DNA of 64,000 nucleotides from Acidulodesulfobacterium sp021802425 (lineage in GTDB: Bacteria > SZUA-79 > Acidulodesulfobacterales > Acidulodesulfobacteraceae): contig JAJZXJ010000009.1 in NCBI GenBank assembly GCA_021802425.1, positions 1 through 64,000 of the forward strand, given 5' to 3'. Below the pieces are notes generated by a model. It was not told the origin of the DNA and made no database searches. It saw only the letters and a list, made by a program, of their open reading frames with translations. Below, in pieces: positions 60,348 through 64,000 of the stretch. The position numbers were made by a program, and so were the translations under genes. The first letter of the stretch is position 1, and each line of letters begins with the position of its first letter.

Positions 60348-61704
60348 TATATTCTATAAGTACTTCGACATTGGTTTTTATTTCAAAGTAGTCTCTTATA
60401 CTTGACCGTAAATGCTTTATATCTTCCATTCCAAATATCTTTCCCTTATTATTTGTGAAAAAAATGAAAGTGGGTATGTTTTCTCCGGCCTTTTGGGCGC
60501 CGTAAGCTATATATTTGAAGAGCCGCCCTCTTTTCTCGCTGCTCTTTGAATCTATTATAAATTTATTGACATCTTTTGTTTTGATTTTTACCTTTTTCGC
60601 ATCGTTTATTTCAACGGATAAATCTATCAGCCTGTTAAGGTTTTTATTTGTTTTAGAAGATATAAAAATAAAGGGCGTTTCCGAAAATTCTTTTAACCTT
60701 AGCTTAATATCTTTTTTGAGTTCGGAAACTTGAATATTTTCGTTTCTTAAGTCCCATTTGGTAAAGGCGGCTATAAACGGTTTTTTTTCTAAATTTATCA
60801 TTTTTAACAAAGATAAATCGTCATGCGTTATTCCTGCCGTAATATCTATAAAGACAATTATGACATCCGCCCTTTTTATCTGGTTTAAGCTTTGTTTTTG
60901 AAAGCCCTCAGAATAAATATCCAGCTTTGATTTTTTTCTTATCCCTGAGGTATCGATTATAGTTATTATAAGGTTTTTATATTTAAGGTAAGTATCGATT
61001 GAATCCCTTGTTGTGCCGGGTTTTTCATCGGTAAACAGCAAATCTTCCCTTATAATTGAATTTATAAAAGTTGATTTGCCGCTGTTGGGTCTGCCGACGA
61101 TTGCAATCTTTAAGCCGCTTTCGTAAAAATCTCTTGGCGGTTTATTCGAACCCTTTATTTCCTTGGCGATTTGCTCTAAAAGGTCGTCTATGCCAAACCC
61201 GTTTTCGGCGCTTATCGCAATAGCTTTTTTAATGCCGAGGGACGAAAATTCGGCGTATGCGTTTTCAATATTTTTTAAAGAATCGACTTTGTTTATCACA
61301 AGGATAATCGCCCCTCCCTTCCCTTCAGGCGGCGGAGTAATGTTTTTAATAAGGTGAAGATAAATTTCTTTATCTTCGGGTATCATGCCGTTTTTAAAAT
61401 CTACGACAAAAAGAATAACCTTCGCCTTTTTGGCGTAATTAAAGACGCGCTCCCGTACCTTTTTTTCCAATGAGCGAAGCTCTAACGACGTTTCATTGGA
61501 AGAATACAGATTAAACCCGCCGCTATCTGAAACGAAAAAATTGACCCCGTTATATGAGGCAGGTTTAATGTTTAAATCGAGTGTTGTGCCTGCAATCTTT
61601 GAAGTTAACGCGTGCGAACCTCCCAATATTTTATTAAAAATAGTAGATTTGCCGACATTAGGCCTTCCGACGAGGATTACTAGAGAATCGTTATTTTTTA
61701 TCAT
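60331..61704 (-). CDS. der: Ribosome-assembly GTPase Der (EngA)
   Basis: The 457-residue protein has two GTPase domains: G1 GRPNVGKST (13-21) and GRPNSGKST (about 204-212), each with NKVD or TKWD (G4), followed by the KH-like C-terminal domain (AQKAGENIPTFIFFTN). Der acts in maturation of the 50S subunit. It starts inside rnc (14-bp overlap) across a short tandem repeat. Confidence 0.95.
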   Translation of the reverse strand: MIKNNDSLVILVGRPNVGKSTIFNKILGGSHALTSKIAGTTLDLNIKPASYNGVNFFVSDSGGFNLYSSNETSLELRSLEKKVRERVFNYAKKAKVILFVVDFKNGMIPEDKEIYLHLIKNITPPPEGKGGAIILVINKVDSLKNIENAYAEFSSLGIKKAIAISAENGFGIDDLLEQIAKEIKGSNKPPRDFYESGLKIAIVGRPNSGKSTFINSIIREDLLFTDEKPGTTRDSIDTYLKYKNLIITIIDTSGIRKKSKLDIYSEGFQKQSLNQIKRADVIIVFIDITAGITHDDLSLLKMINLEKKPFIAAFTKWDLRNENIQVSELKKDIKLRLKEFSETPFIFISSKTNKNLNRLIDLSVEINDAKKVKIKTKDVNKFIIDSKSSEKRGRLFKYIAYGAQKAGENIPTFIFFTNNKGKIFGMEDIKHLRSSIRDYFEIKTNVEVLIEYKKYSA

Positions 61705-62398
61705 AAGATTGAGATTGAGATTGAGATTGGGTATGGGTTTGGGTTTGCAATGTCTTTAAAGCCTCGGATGCGGCAATCTGTTCGGCAAATTTTTTGGATA
61801 AGCCGCTTCCGTACCCTAATATTTTATTATTTATGTTAACGCATATCGTAAAAATAGCGCGGTGGTCCGGCCCCTCTTTTTTTATTGTATAATATTTTGG
61901 CACGGTATTGTACTGTTTTTGAACAAGTTCCTGCAATATTGTTTTAAAGTCCTTATTTTTAAAAATTTCTTCGTTTACTTTTGGCATTAACCGGGATAAA
62001 TGTTCTAAAAATACCTCTTTTGCCTTATTATAAGACGAGTCCAAAAATATCGCCCCCATTACAGCCTCATAAACATTGCCGATAATCCTTTTATTTTTTT
62101 GTTCCTCGATATTTTCCATTAATATAAATCCGGGAATTTTTAAATTATTGGCAATTTTGTATAAATTCTCGAGACTGACTATTACAGAACGCCTTCTCGA
62201 AAGCTCGCCCTCCGATAAATCTTCAAAATTCAGATAAAGATATTCGGAGACAATTGCGCCTATAACGGCATCCCCCAGAAACTCAAGCCTTTCGTAATTA
62301 TATTCGGGGTTATAAGATTTATGGGTCAGCGCCAGCGTGATAAGCTCTTCGTCGTTAAAGTAATAACCTATCCTTTTTTCGATATCTTCAAAATTCAT
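61691..62398 (-). CDS. rnc: Ribonuclease III
   Basis: The 235-residue enzyme cleaves double-stranded RNA. The nuclease signature YERLEFLGDAVIGA is at about 35-48, with E/D metal ligands later (YEAVMGAIFLDS), and the dsRNA-binding domain runs about 155-222 (GSGLSKKFAEQIAASEALKTL). The tail LQTQTHTQSQSQSQSYDKK is encoded by a hexanucleotide tandem repeat reaching into the start of der. Confidence 0.95.
   Translation of the reverse strand: MNFEDIEKRIGYYFNDEELITLALTHKSYNPEYNYERLEFLGDAVIGAIVSEYLYLNFEDLSEGELSRRRSVIVSLENLYKIANNLKIPGFILMENIEEQKNKRIIGNVYEAVMGAIFLDSSYNKAKEVFLEHLSRLMPKVNEEIFKNKDFKTILQELVQKQYNTVPKYYTIKKEGPDHRAIFTICVNINNKILGYGSGLSKKFAEQIAASEALKTLQTQTHTQSQSQSQSYDKK
61705..61748. repeat. 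Hexanucleotide tandem repeat at the rnc/der junction
   Basis: On the plus strand AGATTG occurs four times in a row, followed by degenerate GGTATG/GGTTTG units. It encodes the Gln-Ser/Gln-Thr tail of RNase III. Unit changes keep the frame. Confidence 0.85.
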
Positions 62399-62411
62399 AT
62401 TGTATCGTATA

Positions 62412-62436
62412 GGGGACAGATTTGAAATCTGTCCCC
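62412..62436. repeat. Palindrome between mtaB and rnc
   Basis: GGGGACAGATTT and AAATCTGTCCCC flank one central base. It is related to the inverted repeat at 4452 and the palindromes at 57973 and 59911, and sits in the 49-bp gap between two co-directional genes. Confidence 0.8.
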
Positions 62437-62447
62437 ATAATCATATT

Positions 62448-63857
62448 TTAAATAAAATCCTCGAATGCGATTAATACTTCGTCTTTAGCGTATAAATCTT
62501 CGGTTTCTATAATTTTACCTTTAAACAATTTGCCTGGAGGTATCGTTAAATTAGCCCGGGACAGCTTTGCCTTTATATAATTTGAACTCACTGCCTTATT
62601 GCCGGGAAGACTTAAAAATTCCAGCGATTTATTTTTAAATTTAAGGTGGAAATCTATTTTCTTTTGCAGAGAAATTTCCATAATTTTATTAGTTCTTTGT
62701 TTTATAACCCGTCCGTCAATCTTCGGTTTCATTAAATAGGCTTTGGTGCCGGGCCTGTCCGAATATGAAAAAGCGTGAATGTAATATATCGGCAATCTGC
62801 TCAGGCTGCCCGCGGCGTCTAAAAAATATTCTTCCGTTTCGCCCGGGAATCCGCTTATAATGTCGGTGCCTATCGCCGCATCTTTGATTTTATCTGTTAA
62901 TTTTTCGACAATTTTCATATAGTCCTCAAAATTATAATGCCTGTTCATAAGCGCAAGTATTTTGTTTGAAGCGCTTTGCAGGGGAATATGAAAATGGTTT
63001 TGTATTTTCTTGCTATTTGCAAAAATTTCGATTAGTTCGTCGTCGATATAAATCGGGTCGATAGAGCTTATTCTGATTTTTATCGGGATATTTAATTCCT
63101 CGATTCTTTTTAATAATTCCTTAAATCCCTGCCCCTTTCCGTTTTTGTCCGCCCGGATTTTACTTTCGTATGAGCCTATATTTACGCCCGTAAGTATAAC
63201 CTCTTTATAACCGAGGGTATTAAATTCCTTAACGGAATTTAATACGGCTTTAATATCTAAAGACCACTTTACGGGTCTTGCTTTCGGTATAATACAAAAT
63301 GAACATTCCGTTTCGCACCCCTCCTGTATTTTCAGGTAGGGTCTTACCCTCTTTTGATTTAATATAGTACTGGGGAGCGTTTCCGAGGCAGTTTTTAACA
63401 ATCCTGCCTTCCTGATATTATCGATTAATTTTATAAACGGACGCCCTGAGAAATCTTTTTTATTAAGCTCTGCCGAGCATCCGGTTAATATGAGGCGGCT
63501 TTCGGGATAATTTCTTCTAATCTTTCGTATGATTTTATTTGTATAAGTATCGGCCTTTTCGGTTACGGAACAGGTATTTAAGAAAAACAGTTGAATATTT
63601 TTTGGATTGGATTTAAGGTTTAAATGCATATTTTGAGCGGTTAAATCAGGTTCCACGATATTTATGTTTAATTGCTTAAACATTTCCTCGAATTGAGACG
63701 ATTCAAACTGGTTAAGCTTGCAGCCTAAGGAGATAAAAGCGCAATTGACGGGGCCGTTACCGTCTTGAATGCCCCTAAGGTCATCAAGATTTAAATTGAA
63801 CGATTCGAGTATTCCGTCTTTTATGTCAGTTATGTTATTAGTTTCTATTTTTTCCAT
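62448..63857 (-). CDS. mtaB: tRNA t6A methylthiotransferase
   Basis: MtaB adds methylthio to t6A37 of tRNA. The 469-residue protein has the N-terminal cluster cysteines in LGCKLNQFESSQF (C46), NTCSVTEKAD and LTGCSAEL, the radical-SAM motif CETECSFCIIP, and a C-terminal TRAM domain. LGCKxNQxES distinguishes MtaB from MiaB. The first 35 residues are an extra segment not seen in most members. It follows mnmA by 15 bp, grouping two tRNA-modification genes. Confidence 0.9.
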   Translation of the reverse strand: MEKIETNNITDIKDGILESFNLNLDDLRGIQDGNGPVNCAFISLGCKLNQFESSQFEEMFKQLNINIVEPDLTAQNMHLNLKSNPKNIQLFFLNTCSVTEKADTYTNKIIRKIRRNYPESRLILTGCSAELNKKDFSGRPFIKLIDNIRKAGLLKTASETLPSTILNQKRVRPYLKIQEGCETECSFCIIPKARPVKWSLDIKAVLNSVKEFNTLGYKEVILTGVNIGSYESKIRADKNGKGQGFKELLKRIEELNIPIKIRISSIDPIYIDDELIEIFANSKKIQNHFHIPLQSASNKILALMNRHYNFEDYMKIVEKLTDKIKDAAIGTDIISGFPGETEEYFLDAAGSLSRLPIYYIHAFSYSDRPGTKAYLMKPKIDGRVIKQRTNKIMEISLQKKIDFHLKFKNKSLEFLSLPGNKAVSSNYIKAKLSRANLTIPPGKLFKGKIIETEDLYAKDEVLIAFEDFI

Positions 63858-63872
63858 ATTTAATAAAACTAT

Positions 63873-64000
63873 TTACGATATTATTCCGCCGCCGACAACC
63901 TTAAGCCCGGAATATAAAACTGCGGATTGTCCCGGGGTTATAAATTTGACGGGTTCGTCAAATAATACTTTAACATCCTCATTTTCCAAAACAAAGGCTT
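63873..64000 (-). CDS. mnmA: tRNA 2-thiouridylase, C-terminus only (cut by window)
   Basis: I translated the minus strand by hand: the visible end reads VKFITPGQSAVLYSGLKVVG and then GGIIS before the stop at 63873-63875. PGQxAVxY and GGGIIS are the hallmarks of the C-terminal domain of MnmA, which makes 2-thiouridine at tRNA position 34. The 5' part lies outside the window. Confidence 0.85.
   Translation of the reverse strand, partial: AFVLENEDVKVLFDEPVKFITPGQSAVLYSGLKVVGGGIIS

Overview
The window is a low-GC (by eye high 30s to about 40 %), densely packed chromosomal segment of a Gram-negative, probably anaerobic or facultative, deltaproteobacterium-like bacterium. The grounds are split glycyl-tRNA synthetase (glyQ/glyS), outer-membrane-type SurA/PpiC chaperones, a succinate dehydrogenase/fumarate reductase whose third subunit is a CCG (HdrB-like) protein, HdrB-like and molybdopterin redox proteins, a DsrE-family protein and a signal-peptide-bearing AtpE. 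The style resembles uncultivated acidophilic Sva0485 / Acidulodesulfobacterales genomes, but that placement is inference only. Both window edges cut a gene: an amino-acid permease on the left (minus) and mnmA on the right (minus).

Layout. 1-5 kb: permease, trxB, then an unusual two-gene unit (Cys-rich 2-hydroxyacyl-CoA-dehydratase-like protein plus a small BadF/HgdC-type activator ATPase) convergent with a DsrE-family gene. 5-16 kb: trpS, acetate uptake (SatP-type) and acs, nadA, glyQ (no standard start codon), glyS, ppdK. 16-25 kb: mfd, two parvulin chaperones, pdxA, uvrA. 25-31 kb: a quinol-oxidising Rieske/cytochrome b unit with a CydA-like/cytochrome c fusion, then F0 ATP synthase genes (atpZ, atpI, atpB, atpE) and tRNA-Phe. 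31-46 kb: a long plus-strand redox and molybdenum-cofactor block: HdrB-like protein, cytoplasmic molybdopterin oxidoreductase, four-cluster Fe-S subunit, small protein, moeA, atypical moaA, PTPS-family protein, mobA-like, ferredoxin, FAD oxidoreductase, dus, mobB, Fe-S protein, then CBS and HPP genes. 46-48.7 kb: rplM-rpsI, argC, moaC. 48.8-54 kb: two divergent P-type ATPases. 54-56 kb: oligopeptide-type binding protein behind a TumE-type toxin-antitoxin pair. 56-60 kb: sdhA-sdhB-CCG subunit and a small coiled-coil protein. 60-64 kb: der, rnc, mtaB, mnmA on the minus strand.

How it fits together: acetate enters by SatP, is activated by Acs and can be fed through PPDK and the Sdh/Frd complex; quinol is oxidised by the Rieske/cytochrome b/CydA-cytochrome c unit, and the proton gradient drives the F0F1 synthase. 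The molybdoenzyme block carries much of its own cofactor pathway (MoaA, MoeA, MobA, MobB here, MoaC nearby) but no quinone-reactive membrane subunit, suggesting a soluble enzyme coupled to thiol/disulfide (HdrB) or ferredoxin/NADH chemistry.

Most notable beyond ordinary genes: (1) the activator-ATPase unit and the CBS/HPP unit both carry the same TGAC-AAAA-GTCA palindrome at identical spacing from a -10 box; (2) a mobile-looking structured repeat whose hairpins covary between copies, one relative of which supplies the start and first residues of dus; (3) a family of perfect intergenic palindromes; (4) glyQ starting at a non-NUG codon; (5) the CydA-cytochrome c fusion in a bc-type unit. All functional names rest on motif reading, with no database search.
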